Shown: positions 21,439-34,500 of the stretch, piece after piece
How positions within the stretch are numbered: the first letter of the stretch is position 1
How the letters are laid out: each line of letters opens with the position of its first letter
Assembly (NCBI GenBank): GCA_030549175.1
Contig: JAUKUA010000003.1
Coordinates: 3,844,001 to 3,908,000, forward strand
Direction of reading: 5' to 3'
Length of the DNA stretch: 64,000 bases
Source of the DNA: Lasiosphaeris hirsuta
Lineage: Eukaryota; Ascomycota; Sordariomycetes; Sordariales; Lasiosphaeriaceae
Program-made: the position numbers and the translations under genes
Notes under the pieces: model-generated
Seen by the model: the letters and a program-made list of their open reading frames with translations, nothing else
Database searches by the model: none
Told to the model about the DNA's origin: nothing

Positions 21439-23139
21439 AGGATATACGCTAGACAGGGACAAGATATCGTGGGCGGTAGGTTTGCCAGTGAGACAACAAA
21501 GATTGATGGGTGTTGGCTTACACCGTCCACATTCAATGATTATGGGAGTAAAGTCGATCAAGCCTGTTGGTTGGGTTTCATACCAAAAGGGGCGCTAGGG
21601 AAGAATCTTTTACTAGCGGTCAGCACCCGAACAATGCGAGAAGCACAGAGCGAGCCAAGGTCAGAAAGGATAACGGCATGTTGAATGATGATGAGCCAAG
21701 TCAGCTTACCTGTGATGGTGTGAAGTTAATGTGAAACATGTAAAGGGCGAGCTTTAACATTGTGCTACTTTCTTCTCCCATGTTTCAGCTGTCTCATTTG
21801 GCTACAACGGTATGGTCGATGAAAGGTGCAAAGACGAGCGCAGTCTAGTAGTCGGCACTGTGTGAAGGGACGACACCGCCCTGACTAGATAATGTACTTC
21901 TTGGCTCTTGGGAGGGGGCTTGACGTCCGCGTCACGGATACATTTCACTCCTCGAACTTGTGTTGGACTACAAAAGAGGGTACATCCAGCAGGGCTAAGG
22001 ATTGCCGGCGGCAGGGAGGGAACGGGCCATGATCTCCTGAGCAAGCAAGATGTTCGTAGTCGGGTTTATTTCAACAGAGTGGTGGTCAGCGCGCTTGTTT
22101 CATACCACGGCTCCCGTTGCCGTACTACCAAGGGATGAAGCAGCCGCGGTTCTGTGATCCGTGCCATCGATCGCTTGTCCAGTAGTGTGTGTGCATTACT
22201 CATCCAAGGATTTGATGTCGGATCCATGGATCGTCGGAGTGGAATGTGGGCGTAAGGTGGTGATCGGGCTGGTGGGCTGAGATTTCGTGCTTCTGCAGCG
22301 GACTTGTTGCCGCCTGCGTGAAGGGTTGACATTCTTTGCGACTCTCCTTGCGATGTCTGTGTGACTGGATGGAAACATGTTTGTTCCGAATATATCGGAT
22401 GGGCATCAAGAGAGACTAGCGCTGTTGTCTTGGGGGTGGGGGGCATGGGTGTTGGGGACATGCAAGGTGCCGCAGCATCACAAACTGAGCAGGAGGCGCA
22501 AGTGTCGTGGGATTTGAGTATATGTGGTGGTTTCGGTGGTTTGCTTCGCTCGGGAAGGAAGGGGGTTGGTTCAAGGGGGTTGGTGCGCTGGCTCCGTGGT
22601 GTTTCATGGGGGGGTAGGCTGACCGACCTACGGGGGGCTTGCAGCCTCTTTTATCCGGATCCCACCCGGGCCCTTGCAACGTCTTTGTCAGTTGTCGTCA
22701 CCTACCCGGCCACACTTGCCCCCATGGTAGAAGGTTTTGCTTGCACCTGATCCCAAATGCCGATCCCCTGAGGCTCAAGTTCCCATGTGGGGGGATTGGC
22801 CCCCCTGAAACCCGATATTCTCGACTTGGCTGGAGCAGAACATGACAATTTGCACCCACACTCCTTCCATCGAATCCCACCAAAATCCCGGGTCGGGAGC
22901 CGACATACCAAAACCACAACTTCATACATCCAAGACACCCCCTGTGCTGACAGGTAGGTCAGATGCAGAGCTCTCGATGCAATCCCCCGTATCACAAGGT
23001 CGCTGGCCAGGAGATACGAGATGACCATCCCCGCCCTGCTTGATGCCACGAGCAAATCCTCTTGGGTTGTAAAAAATCACAACCCCAGCCAGCAAAAGCC
23101 AGAGCATGCGCGCAGACACGGCGAGGGAGTAAGGGTGAG

Positions 23140-23161
23140 CCCCCCCCCCCCCCCCCCCCCC
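23140..23161 (+). repeat. Homopolymer C22
   Basis: Twenty-two consecutive C in an intergenic stretch. Confidence 0.85.
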
Positions 23162-23952
23162 ACAAGGCGAGGATACGAGCAGCAGCAGTATCTGCACCTC
23201 ACATGTTGGTATCTCCAAATCCAAATCCTCTCTGAGCGATCCACAGATCTGCCGGTTCCGTGCCCGTTTCAGCCTTACCGACGGATCTCTGAGCTCCACT
23301 CGGATCTAGACTCTCGCAGCACAGGCCCGACGAGCTCGAACCCACAGGTTCGTCCCATCTCTCGGGGTTTCGCTGGGCGCAATTGTGCAACTCGGAACGG
23401 AGAACGGCGCAGTCGTGACCCGTGGAACCACGTCCTTCCCCTAGGATCTTGGATCGGATCTCTAGATCTCCGGCCCCCAAAATTCAGATCGTCTTGATAT
23501 GGCTATCTTGTATTCGGTGGAGCCCGTGGTGCCGGCCATGTCCGTGTGCCGAGGACGTTGGAAGCAATGCCGTTTTGTCGGTCTTGTATTGAATTATACT
23601 AAAAGTGTCCATGTTATTGTGAGATACACTTGCCCGGGATAAGTTATGTGATGCAGGCAATGAAGCACCAAAGAGAGTCATACAACGAACAGCAGACAAT
23701 GATTTAGGTACATGATTTACCATTAAACTATCTAAAGCACTACTGCGCCCATCCCAAGGGCCAAGTATGCAGCGTAATATATCCCCTATCCAAAATCACC
23801 TGCTCTTGCTCCTGGCAGACCTCTCTAGTGACAGATGATGCGAGGGCATATGTACAATGACCAAGTGCGATGTACTTGGGAGGAATGGTACAGCGTGGCT
23901 GGTGCACAGGTGTACATGGTGTAGGTGAGGTACCTTAGTCCCCCGGGCTCAG

Positions 23953-23974
23953 TATATATATATATATAGAGAGA
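23953..23974 (+). repeat. (TA)8(GA)3 microsatellite
   Basis: Eight TA units are followed by three GA units, about 200 bp downstream of the DUF3455 gene stop codon. Confidence 0.8.
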
Positions 23975-24178
23975 GCCCTCCCAAGGTACTAATTAGAGCA
24001 GACAATAGAAAAAAAACAAAAGCCGCCCAAGATTCCCTGCCGAGCGCCGAATAACGCCCGAGATCCAATCCAATGCATGCAATGTACATACGCAAATACC
24101 CCTCACCCCATATGATACAACCCCTTCATGATGTCGTCCCATTTTGATATGTTCATGCAACTGCTAGCCGGGGATTAC

Positions 24179-25083
24179 TCATTGCGGCTTTTCAAAGAAC
24201 CAATACCTGGTAATATGTGTTAGCTATCATGTTTGAAAGTAGTTTTGAGAATTGCGGCTCAACATACTGTGTCGCGTATTGCACCTCGAAGCTAGCTGGC
24301 GCGCCGTTGCAAGTGGCGGGGGCACTGCCGCCGGCGGTCTCGACACGGAACACCTCCTGGAGGCTCCCGGTGGCACCGGCGCGAGCCTTTAGCTTCAGCC
24401 AAGGCACGGCAATCTCGCCCTGCTGGCCGCGCGGCGCATCCGAGGGGGCCGGGCTGCCAGCCTCCCGGGCGCACGGCGCCTCGCCGAGCTTGAGATCCGA
24501 AGTGACGTCGAGATTGAAGAAGGGCGTGGTGGAGTTGGTGAAGAAGTGCTGGCCGCTGACGATGAGGTTCGATGGGGCGAGCTTGCGAGACGCTTCGCTC
24601 TGGGTCAGATTGAACTCGAGGGCGACGCGGGCAAGCATCTTGGCCAGGTCAGGGTAGGTAGCGGCAATGCATGAGACATTGAAAAGGGTGGCTACGGCAC
24701 CGGTGGCGACGGGGACGGCGGTCGAGTTGCTGAGGTCGCACGTGTAGTTTTGAGTACCACGGCCGATAGCGACATGCTTGACGACCAAGCCCGAAGAAGG
24801 CGGGGGAAGAGGTGGATTTGCTGTGACTGGGTGTAAGTCGTGATGGCTGGACGGGGTAGGTGGGCAGACACATACTCTGTGGGAGGACAGCATTGGAGAG
24901 ATCGCAGACAGGCGCGGCCGACACCAGTCTGCTCTGCTGCACCTTCTCGGCGAGCAGGGTGAAGTACTCGGTCATTGTGTCAATGGTCTCCGGGGCCTCG
25001 GCCGCCGCGGTGAGATCGGGGAAGACGGGAGCGGCGAAGACGGTGGCGCCGAACGCCGTCAACAGAAGAGCAGAGGCGAGCAT
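24179..25083 (-). CDS. Secreted DUF3455-family protein (often mislabelled malate dehydrogenase)
   Basis: Exons 25083-24876, 24820-24268 and 24206-24179 join in phase to 262 residues. The N-terminus MLASALLLTAFGATVFAAP is a clear signal peptide. The DUF3455 core follows: GRGTQNYTC, GAVATLFNVSC, GQHFFTNSTTPFF, LQEVFRVETAGG and the C-terminal YATQYWFFEKPQ, whose last residues come from a 28-nt terminal exon spliced with a GTATGT donor. Several N-x-S/T sites fit an extracellular glycoprotein. The biochemical role of DUF3455 is not established as far as I know. The ATG at 25083 is chosen because it starts the signal peptide. Confidence 0.85.
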
Positions 25084-28000
25084 TTTTACGGCTGACAACT
25101 TGCTGCGGTTGTGTGGTTGTGTTCGTCTGGTAGATGTCGTCGATTATAGCGTGTTGGGTAACGTGAAGACAAGAAAGCGCAGAGACCCAGATGTATAGAC
25201 GAAAGAAACCCCAAAATGAAGACGAAATAGGAAACGAAAGAAAGACCCGGCCCTGGAGGGAGGAGAGAGGGTCTAGCCAGACGATATATGGTTGGAAGAT
25301 CGGGTTGGAGCTGGGGAGATGAAGATCTTGAACGTGTATGGCCGGGGAGGGCGTGAGAGTTCTATATAGAATCTGCGTTGCGACTGAATTGGCTGGCCCA
25401 GAGCGCGCGAGAGCTACCCGCGGGCAGACGGCACAAACAATGTGGCCAGCCGCGAGGGGCCCTCTTCCCATGCCAGGCTGCCCAGCTGCCCAGCCTTGCA
25501 AGGGCCCTCATTGAAGGTCAAGAGAGGGTACAAAAGTCGCTAGCCGGGTGGCCAGCCGCCGACAACCCAGCTCGCCCAGCTTGCCCAGCAATGTTGGCGG
25601 GACCAAGGTACCGCTGCTGCTTGTACTGCCGTACCCCGTCAGGTAACCCCGGCTCTGTTCTCGATTTGGAATGCCCTCCTCTGACTGGCTCGCCCAAGCG
25701 ATCTCCATCGACTCCCCCTGTCCCTGACTTTCAATTAACCCCCCTCCTTCGACTCCCGTCCACCACCCCGCCGCAAGCGCCGGGGGCCGTGCGCTGTTGA
25801 TCTTGCCGGTTTTCGATCTCTTGGCTCACCCCCTGTTGAACCCGAAGGTGGGAGGGGGGGGAGGAAGGGGGGGGGGTGCGGCCACCAGACATGCCGAGTT
25901 TGAGGATTTGAGAAGCTGTTCGCGAGCAGTCCGCGCGCAACGCGTCGTGTAGAGAATCCTCGAGTTTGCTCGCTAAATCGCCGCTGTCTCGGTGCGGTAG
26001 CACGACACCTCAAGGCCATCGCTTTTGTAGTTTTTGAAATCCTCACACAACTCGACATTTTCAGGTCCTCTGACAGGAGGCAGTCCGTCTGCATCTGCTT
26101 GGGCGCCGATGGTAAGAGCACTTTGCACAGCATGCGGGGTGGAGGCGGAGACTGAGACAACTGATCCCAAGACCGTGGGAGGGCAGTGAGAATAGAATAG
26201 CACGTTCCAAGACTAATATGATGTGCTGATTGCTGGCAGCTACTGGACGCAGCGAGCTGGCCACGCGAAACCCAGCTAGAGGTCTGTTGCTTCTGAGTGG
26301 TTCAGCTCGTTTGAGTGGTGCTGGTGGTCTGGAAGTCGAGGGCCAGACCTGAGGTGGAGGACGACGACGCTGATCGTCGGCCACTGGCAGCTTCCCCCTC
26401 CCTCCCAAACGCACCACGGCGAGAACCCAAACCCCCGCCCAGGGGTGTGCACATAGCAATCGACCTCGCGCGAAGACGGCTACACTCGAAGAAACAATGT
26501 GGCCGGAAACACCACGGCCGATGCCTCCTCTTGTCGGCCGGCCGGCACGTTGCAATTACTGCGTACGGCGAACTTGGCTTACCCGTGCGCATCGCGGCTG
26601 TCTGGTGTGTTGGCAGCCGAATTGGCGGCGGAACGAGAATAACCAACGATAGGGGAAAAAATGAGATGAACAAGCGCGGCTGCACTAGCGATTGGGTAGC
26701 GCTCAATGGCCAAATGGGGAACGAGAGGGAGGAATGGGGAAAACTGGCTGAAGAGAGCAGGAAAACTGGGTGTGGTAATCTGAACAGGCGTCGTCCCGGT
26801 GTCACCCCGGCACGGAGGGTGGTTTGCGTGGACAGTCAACCACTGGGCAGCTGGCGGGCGGTTAAAACCCTGAAATAGACCGGGGTTGAAGCGCGACAAA
26901 CAATGTGGGCAAAAATAGCCACCCCACACTCAACCACGCTCTCCCATGCCAGCTTTGAGCAAGCGTGGGACCTTGCAAAATTCGCGGGGCTGGGCAAAAT
27001 AGCAGCGAGAGCAGGAATGGGGGAAATTAGCCCGAATTTACCGGCAGAACCCGTGCATGACTGGCATCTGATTGTTCTTGCTCTTATTGAAGTCCTCCAC
27101 AAAGAAATTGCTGCTGTCAATACTGTTGGTAGAGGCGGAGCTCGACACTCATCAATGGACACCGGCCACTTTCCGCTTTGTTGATTTCGGTGAGCACCAG
27201 GTTGAGCCTGAGTCGAGTCTGCCCGCGACGCGCCAGTGCAACTCCAACGACGCATCCGATATTGCTGTGCAGCCCTCCTTTTTCTTCTCTTTTTTTTTTT
27301 ATTTTTTTTTAATTATTTTTACGAGCAGCTTTCCGCTCTCTTCTCGTGCTTGTCTGCGCTGCACGCAGTATTATTTTGCAACAGGCCAGGAACCGTCCCA
27401 CGTTGCACTCTGACTTCCGTCCGTTGTCCTCCCACCATGTTGTCCACCGCCGTTGGCAAGTGGAGGTAGTTGTCAACCCCACCGCTAGGCGCGAGCAAAA
27501 AGCTTGTCTTCCGATGGTCGGCTAAACCGTTGACTACGTCCGGGCAGTAAGTGGCCACGGGCGCCCGCAGATACCACGTCGCGGCATGGACAGGGGCCCT
27601 AGTCGTCCTCCCAGACCCTCGCCTTCCGCCCAGCTAGACCCGCCTGATTAGACGCTGGCCTACCGCTGCGGCCACGTAATGTCGACCATCGACATCCAAC
27701 CGACACCTCCATTCAGTTCGATGCGTCCCCGCCAAGGTAGGCCAAAGTAGGTAGCCTCACTTTCAAGAACGTCATCGTTGGTCTCGAGGAGGGAAAGTTC
27801 CCTGAGATAAGAGAACGATCTCAGACTTCCCACCACCCCAGGCAAGATCTAACCATGCACCAGACACGAAATCGCGGGCGGGAAGCCGGCTCGAGCGACT
27901 ACTGGACCCGTTCGTGGTGGTTGCCCATGATGGCTCGCAAAAGTGCATCCCTGGTGCATGTGCTTGTCATGTGTAGGGTCAGACGCCTTTGGTCGCCCAC

Positions 28001-28685
28001 CGAGAGACATGATAATAATAGCAGTAGACATGATCGCTAGAAGCAGCTAACTTTTCATACACAGGCTTACACGTCAGTCACTCTACCGTCAGCTTTATCC
28101 CGGCATGCATTTATATGACTGTAAACATATACGAATACATAAGCTACAGATAGACCCACCCACAAGTCCCCCAGCTTTCCAGTAGGCAGGCTACAGATGA
28201 TATGGTATAGAGTTATTTTGTACACACAGCAGCCAACAAACAAGAAAAAACCATCGCCAAGGCAAAGCCACATGCCAGGGAACCCAATCCTCAATGCCAC
28301 CATACCGACCGATGCCGTATACGGCAAGCCACTTCCGCGCAACCGCCAAAGCCCCATCGCCTCTATCAAGCGAACCGCCCGCCCAGCTTTCTTCCCAGCG
28401 GCAGGCCGGCTTGGTGTGTGGGTACACCATACCTGGATATTGCAAGATTGCAGGGTCCTCGAATTCCTTCAGTGCAATGCGTACGCCGAGAAGCCGTCCA
28501 CAATCTGGACTCACTCAGCCGGGGGCATAATAACCTTGCGCGGAGAAAAGCTAAGCAATCCACACAAACGCGCGCACACGCTGTCGCACAACGTACACAC
28601 AGACATTGACACCCAGCAAGTGGACCGCAACCTCACCGCATCCTCACCGCACATATCCCCTCCCCAACGTCTTCGGTCAGTCCAC
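25084..28685. other. Gene-poor interval upstream of the DUF3455 gene and downstream of COY1
   Basis: About 3.6 kb. The first part must hold the DUF3455 promoter. Within it, TGGCCAGCCG occurs at 25442-25451 and 25549-25558, GGGCCCTC occurs at 25457 and 25502, and GCCCAGC occurs in close pairs. A G-rich run lies at 25847-25878. A T-rich stretch lies at about 27278-27320. ORFs up to about 187 codons are Arg/Pro-rich and look like chance readings of GC-rich DNA. The right end holds the COY1 3' UTR. Confidence 0.45.
25847..25878 (+). repeat. G-rich tract with quadruplex potential
   Basis: G runs of 3, 8 and 10 are separated by only one to four bases, about 760 bp upstream of the DUF3455 start codon. 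The spacing satisfies a simple G-quadruplex rule on the + strand. Confidence 0.6.
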
Positions 28686-31050
28686 TCACCTCGCACTAAA
28701 CCCCTCCTCTCTCCACTGCCCGGCACCGCCAGCCGCCCCAGTCCCCGTTCCCTCACCCCCCCTCCCGCTCCCGGCGGCGGCAGCAGCAGCAGCAGCTTGC
28801 CCCAGATGGCTGGCGTGCGCCTCGACATCGGCAGTGCCCAGCCAGTACAGGGCGCAAAAGACAAGCACGTGCAAGGCAACGCAGTACACGGCAAACAGGT
28901 TGCGGCTCGTGCGGCTCGCCAGAACCATGCGCGTAACCGAGTAGACGATGCGCTCGGGCAGACTCATGCGCTTGTAGGCGCGCGCCGACTCGCGGCCACG
29001 GAAGGCGGCGAATGGAGACAGGTTGGACTCGTACGCCTTGCGGTAGCGGTCGAGCGCGATGCCATGGCCGCCCGGGCCGGGGCTGGTAGCACCGCCGCCG
29101 CCGATGGACACGGTGGCGGGGTTGGGGTTGGAGGCGTAGGCCGATGAGGACGACGTTGAAGCCGACGTGGTGGGACCTGAGCGGTTGTAGGTCGAGACAT
29201 AACGCGTCTTTTCGTACAGGTTGAGATTATCGCGCTGCAGTGCGGCGATCTCTTGTCGGAGCTGTGACACGTTGCGGTGGCTCTCGGAGAGCTCGTGCTC
29301 GAGCTGTGCGTTGCGCTTCTTGAAGCGGTCACGCTGCGCCGTGATCATGGGCAGAATGCCTGAGCCGCCACCCATACCCATGGACTCCCTGTCTGAGTCG
29401 CGCGGGTTGAAGCCGCTGATTATGGACGATGTGGGCGACGTCCGGCCCTTGCGCGGCGGCGCGATGGAGGGGGCATACCGGCTCACATATGTGCCGGCGA
29501 CTGAGGCCCCTGATGGGAATGCATTGGGCGCCTCGGCTTGGATGGTTGAGAGCTCGTTCTCAAGCTTCTCGTTGAGATTTTGGGACTTCTCGAGCTCGGC
29601 GTTTGTCCTGGATAACTCCTCCTGGAGGGTTTGTAGCCTCGTCTGTAGATCCTGGTGTGACATGCGGAGGATGGTGAGCTCGTCGCCGAGCTTCTTGTTG
29701 CGGGCCAACAGGAGCTGCTCCAGTGTGACTCCCTTGCTGTTTGCCGCTGCCCCGCTGTCATTGAGGAGCTCTCGGGTATCATCATCGTCTCCAGTCGAGA
29801 ACTCGATGCTCTTCAGGACCTCTAGTTCTTGCTTGACGTCATCGTAGTCGCTCCACTTCTGCACCTTTGCCTTGAGCACGTCTCGCTCTTCCTTCAGTAG
29901 ACCCGCTTCTCTTTCCAAAGCGCGCAGCTTCGTGTCTAGTTCTCTCTTCAAGCCTTCCTTTTCCACCCTCGCAGCGTCCAGTTTCCGAATGAGCGACGAG
30001 TTTTCTGACCTCACCCGCAGGTAGCCAGGGTCATCCTCTAACGAAATTGTCGGCTGGACTGGCACTTGTGACTTGGCTTGGGCTAGATCTAGACGTAGCT
30101 GCTCGTTACGAGATTCAACCTCGGCCAGTCTAGCGCTTGTTCGCTCTAGATCGGAATGTACCATCTCGAGCTCAGCACTGTTGACATATCCTCGCTGGTT
30201 GTCCTCGCCGTCTTCGTTCTTCCCAAGTCGCTGGTTGACCTCGTAGCTAGCTTTGATCTCGTTAAGCAGACGGTCCTGGTTCTCAACCTTGTCTTCCAGA
30301 GCCTTCTCCTTAGACGCCCAATTGTCCTGCTTCTCTCCCAGCACAGCCGTCCATGATGTCTCGACCTCCTTGACCTTTGTCTCTAGAGTTTCCTCCAGCT
30401 GCTTCCTCGCGTCGCGTTCCGTCTGCAGCCTAGTTTCGGTCTCATCAAGCTGTGAGGTTAGCTTCGCCACCGTTTTTTGTAGATGCTGGTTCTCCTCCGT
30501 AAGCTTCGGCAACGTGTCTTCGGACACGAGCATCGAATCGACTGATGCCTCGAGTAGCGGGTACGGGTCTGGCGCCTCAGATAGCGCTGTATAGGTATGG
30601 AGGAAGGCCGAGTTGATGGATTTGGAGTGGTTCGTGAGGAGGTCAATGAAGGTCTGATAGGCTGTATCGCGGTGTTAGACCCGGTTCGCTGTCATGGTTT
30701 TAGAGCGCATACCTTTAAGCAAACCCTTGACCTCGCCCAGCTTGCTTGCATCATCTAACTTTCTGAAGTCCTTGGTCTTCTGCGCTAGATCCTTCCTCTG
30801 GACGGTTGAGTCTCGTTGGTAGGTGACGATCTCGGATGCTGTGTTGTCGAGGTTTGAGACCAGCGAGGTAAAGTCGAGACCTGGCGGGCGCATTAGAAAG
30901 TCTCCTATCAGGGGAAGTAGCAGGCAGTGTCGTACTTCTCCATTGCGAGATGGCGCTCTGGAACTTGTTAGCTGAATCGTGACTCGAAGATGGCGGCGAC
31001 GTGCCGGCCGGCCCAGCTCCAGGGGCGTCGGCTAGCCTGTTGTCTGCCAT
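28686..31050 (-). CDS. COY1: Golgi golgin Coy1 / CASP homologue
   Basis: A tail-anchored coiled-coil golgin that tethers vesicles at the Golgi. Exons 31050-30936, 30880-30713 and 30661-28686 join in phase to 752 residues. After a short N-terminus, KFQSAISQWRSLDFTSLV and the family segment QKTKDFRKLDD appear, then a long coiled coil to about residue 560 interrupted by a Ser/Pro/Gly-rich loop. The conserved CASP C-terminal block (YEKTRYVSTY, DRYRKAYESNLSPFAAFRGRE) precedes one membrane anchor (NLFAVYCVALHVLVFCALYW). The tail beyond the anchor is about 50 residues with an eight-Ala run and Gly-rich sequence, longer than expected. It is divergent from VPS3, another endomembrane gene. Confidence 0.93.
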
Positions 31051-31519
31051 TCCTCGGTCCGGTTTCCCTGCGCGGTGCTCTGACGATGTGGTAGGAACGA
31101 ATCGACGACCGAGCCCAGCGGGGTGTTTAGTGTCGTTGCGACTCTTTCAAGACTAAAACATCGAACGTTGGCTATCAATACGTCGGGAGGCGAGAGGCAA
31201 GCTGAAAAGGTGGCCCGAACTGAATTACAGCGCGACGTTCCAGTTGGCCCGAGCTGAATCGACGCGGTGGAGCCTGCCGCTTCTGTGGGTTGGGGGGAGC
31301 TTCTGATCGATGCAGGGGTTCATATCTACTTACTGGACTGGAGCTTTAACCCCGATTGGAGTTAAAGACTGCACATGACGAATGCTACCATTCTCTAATC
31401 AACCTCGTCCAGCACAAAATATCCAACTTCGCCGACGCCTCGCTGCCCGTGCCTGGAGCGGCAATCAATACAAAAGTATAGCAGATTCGGGGCACGGCGA
31501 CAATGGTGCGGCGTCTGAG
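31051..31519. promoter_or_regulatory. Divergent promoter region COY1 / VPS3
   Basis: The 469 bp between the chosen start codons must carry both promoters and leaders. An in-frame ATG for VPS3 at 31382 would shorten it to about 330 bp. Confidence 0.5.
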
Positions 31520-34500
31520 ATGGCATCCGATTTGACGCGGAAGCAAAAGCACCCCAAGCCCCCTGGAGCTGGCCCCTACGTCTTGCGCCCACTGCTCCAC
31601 GACGTCCCTCTGTCCCCTGACGGCGGCAGCAGTGAGGACATAAAGATAAACTGCATCGACTACTTCGGTAAGTAGTCCCCCGATTCTGTTGCCTATAATG
31701 GACGAGTGCTAATGAGCTTGCGCGCAGATGGCCACCTCTACATCGGCACCACGGCCTCGGAGCTGATCCACTACTTCCAGATCCCCCCCGACCCCACCGA
31801 TCCGACCAGCAGCTCCCAGTTCATCTTTGCCTCACGGATTGAGCCAGCCTATGCAGAGCCCCCAAGCTCTCCCAGTGGCTCGCGCCCTGGCGTACAACAG
31901 ATTCTCCTTCTGCCGCGCGTCGCAAAGGTCTGCGTCCTGTGCAACTGGACCGTCACCTTCTACTCCCTACCCGAACTAAGCCCTGTTTTTGAACCGATTC
32001 AAGTCAAGAACTGCAACTGGATTGGAGGCGTTGACTTGAATGATGGACTCAGTGCCCCCGCCGAAGACAGGGCGAGAGGTGTGACTGTCCTCCTCTCACT
32101 CAACCGTCGCATCCAGGTTATTAGGATAGGCGACGATGCTCGGGTCGTCAGGGTATGTCGCCCCGATCCATTGCCTGCATGTCCTCCCATGAACCGGTCT
32201 AACTTGCTTTAGAAAATCGACTTTGCTGGCAGTGTCTTCTCTGTGCGTAGAGACTCGATTGCTTGCGTGGCCGACTCGAGGAGCTATTCGTTGTTGGATG
32301 TTGACCGCCAGCAGAAGATACCGCTCATGAGTATCTCTTCTCTAGACAATTCGCAGCCAGGTGGGCCCTTTGGTCAGGCGCAGAATATTGCCAGTGAGTC
32401 AGATGGCGGGCTTCTCAGAAGCTCCTCTTCTGCGACAGCCCGCCCCCTTCTCGCCCCGCACGATACGCAAAGCCATACCAGGAGTACAAGCCTAGGCGGT
32501 TTCATTACTGGAAACGTCTTTGACCCACCGACGCCCACAAGAAGCCCTGGTCCCTCAGGTGACTCTTCAAGTCGTACCCAGCATGACACAAACAAACCTC
32601 TGCCTGCCCCTCCGCGAGACCCTGGATTGTTAGCCGCCCAGGCTGCCAGCACCCAATCACCGGCACGCACATCATCACCATCGAAACTAGGACCTGTCTT
32701 CCTAAAGCCCCATATCGCGTCACCATCTTCTGAGGAATTCCTTATTGTGACGGGCACTGGCCCCCTCGACCCTGGCATTGGCATGTTTGTGAATCTTGAT
32801 GGTGACCCAACGCGGCCCACAGTCGAATTCACCAGGTATCCACGGGAGATCGTGCTCGATGGGGGGTCAACAGACCTATCCTCATCGCGGCCGTCTATCG
32901 GCGTCGAGGAGGAGGGTTATGTCCTTGCCTCCATGGCCAAGGAGTTTGAGGATGGTCTGCATCATGGCCTTGAAATACAGCGATTCGATGTCAACATAGG
33001 AGAGGATGAAGCGGAGAAATTCTGGTTGGAGATTAAAGGAAGCGGCGTCAAAGACGTGGCTCCCAGCACACCCATAGGCATTCGGTCGCTCCTGCAAACC
33101 GAAGAAATGCTTTTTGAAGAGGTAGTAGAGCTACTTTGCCAGAGACGATTCTCGCCATTTAGTGGACATCCAGACACCCCTACCATGTCCATGGGAAGTT
33201 TCGATTCCCGCACTGCCACGTCTATGGCACACTTGTCTCAGGAGAAGGAATTATTCGACCGTGATCTTGACTCCGACGACGAGCCACTGCCCGCGGATTG
33301 GGAAGCTATAAGGAACAAAGAAGGCGAAGATTTTGTGCGAACTCTCGCAAAGACGTCATCCCGTCTGGCCGTCTGGGCTGGCGCAGATATATGGTGGGCC
33401 GTCAGGAATCCGTTGCTCCTGCAACTCGAATCGATTCTCGAATTCGTGTACTCTGGGGGTGGCCAAAAGACCACGGACAGTGCTAAAATAAGAGGGCAGC
33501 TGCTCTCGCTACTGGACACGATCAAGGGTAGGGATGCGAAGACGGAGCTCGAGTTTATGACATTGGGTTATATCAGGCAACGAGCGAGCGTAATGCTCCT
33601 CGCAACATTCCTGGGCTCGCCAGAGCCACCGTTTGCAGATAACGAGATGGCGGTCATGGAAGAGAATCTCCTGAACGGAGACCTGGACGCCCGGGTTGTC
33701 TTGGCGCTTATTCCTGCCCTTCGGAATGAAATTGTTGTGAACCGCAGAGGCATATGGATCTACGGCGGAGTCAAGAGCCTTGTGCAGAAATACATGTCGG
33801 CCGCAGCGGCTAGTCCGGTCATACAAACCGTCAGCTCCTTGGCGCCGAACGTTCTTCGGTTCCTACTCCGCTTTCTCACCGCATGGAGAAAGAAAAAGGG
33901 GTTTGGCAGCATTCCGGACGAGGTATTTCGAACGGTGGACGCTTCGCTACTATTGGTGCTCTTGGAGCTAGACCAGGACACGCCCAAGGGGAAAACTGGC
34001 AAGACCGGCTCAATCCGGAAAGAGCTGTATGACCTCGTCGATCACGGGGTGGATTGCTTCGATCGGGCAGTAGGCCTTCTTGAGACTTATCGCCGTCTCT
34101 TTGTTCTAAGCCGACTCTATCAGCATAGAAAGATGTCTGCAGATGTGCTTGCGACCTGGAGACGTATCATCGAGGGCGAAGAGGACAGGGGCGGCGAGCT
34201 TGGCGATGGCGAGCAGCGAGTCAGGGGTTACCTATCCAACATCAGCAGCCAGGCTCTGGTGCAGGAATACGGCGTCTGGCTTGCCACACGTAACCCCAAG
34301 CTCGGTGTTCAGGTCTTCGCAGACGACAAGGGGAGGGCGCCGAAATTCGAGCCCACCCAAGTCGTCGCAATTCTGAAAGAAGAGGCGCCGGATGCAGTAA
34401 AGTACTATCTTGAGCATCTTGTATTTGGCAAGGGCAACACAGAGTACGTCAACGAACTCGTTGCCTACTACCTCGAAATCGTCATCGAAGACCTGCAGGC

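Larger units (their letters stand above)
21439..24178. other. Gene-poor interval between AP-1 gamma and the DUF3455 gene
   Basis: About 2.7 kb between two convergent genes. No ORF has recognisable domains; the longest, about 158 codons, runs through a poly-C tract and is not credible. It contains a C22 run (23140-23161) and a (TA)8(GA)3 microsatellite at 23953-23974. I see no RNA gene. Confidence 0.45.

Noticed and set aside
23021..23497. 158-codon ORF including a Pro run
   Set aside because: The Pro run is only the C22 homopolymer read in frame; the rest has no recognisable feature.
26315..26878. 187-codon plus-strand ORF
   Set aside because: Arg/Gly-rich without a domain, in a stretch open in several frames; likely chance.
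28197..29147. 316-codon plus-strand ORF
   Set aside because: It overlaps the 3' part of COY1 antisense and is low complexity; a shadow of the real gene.
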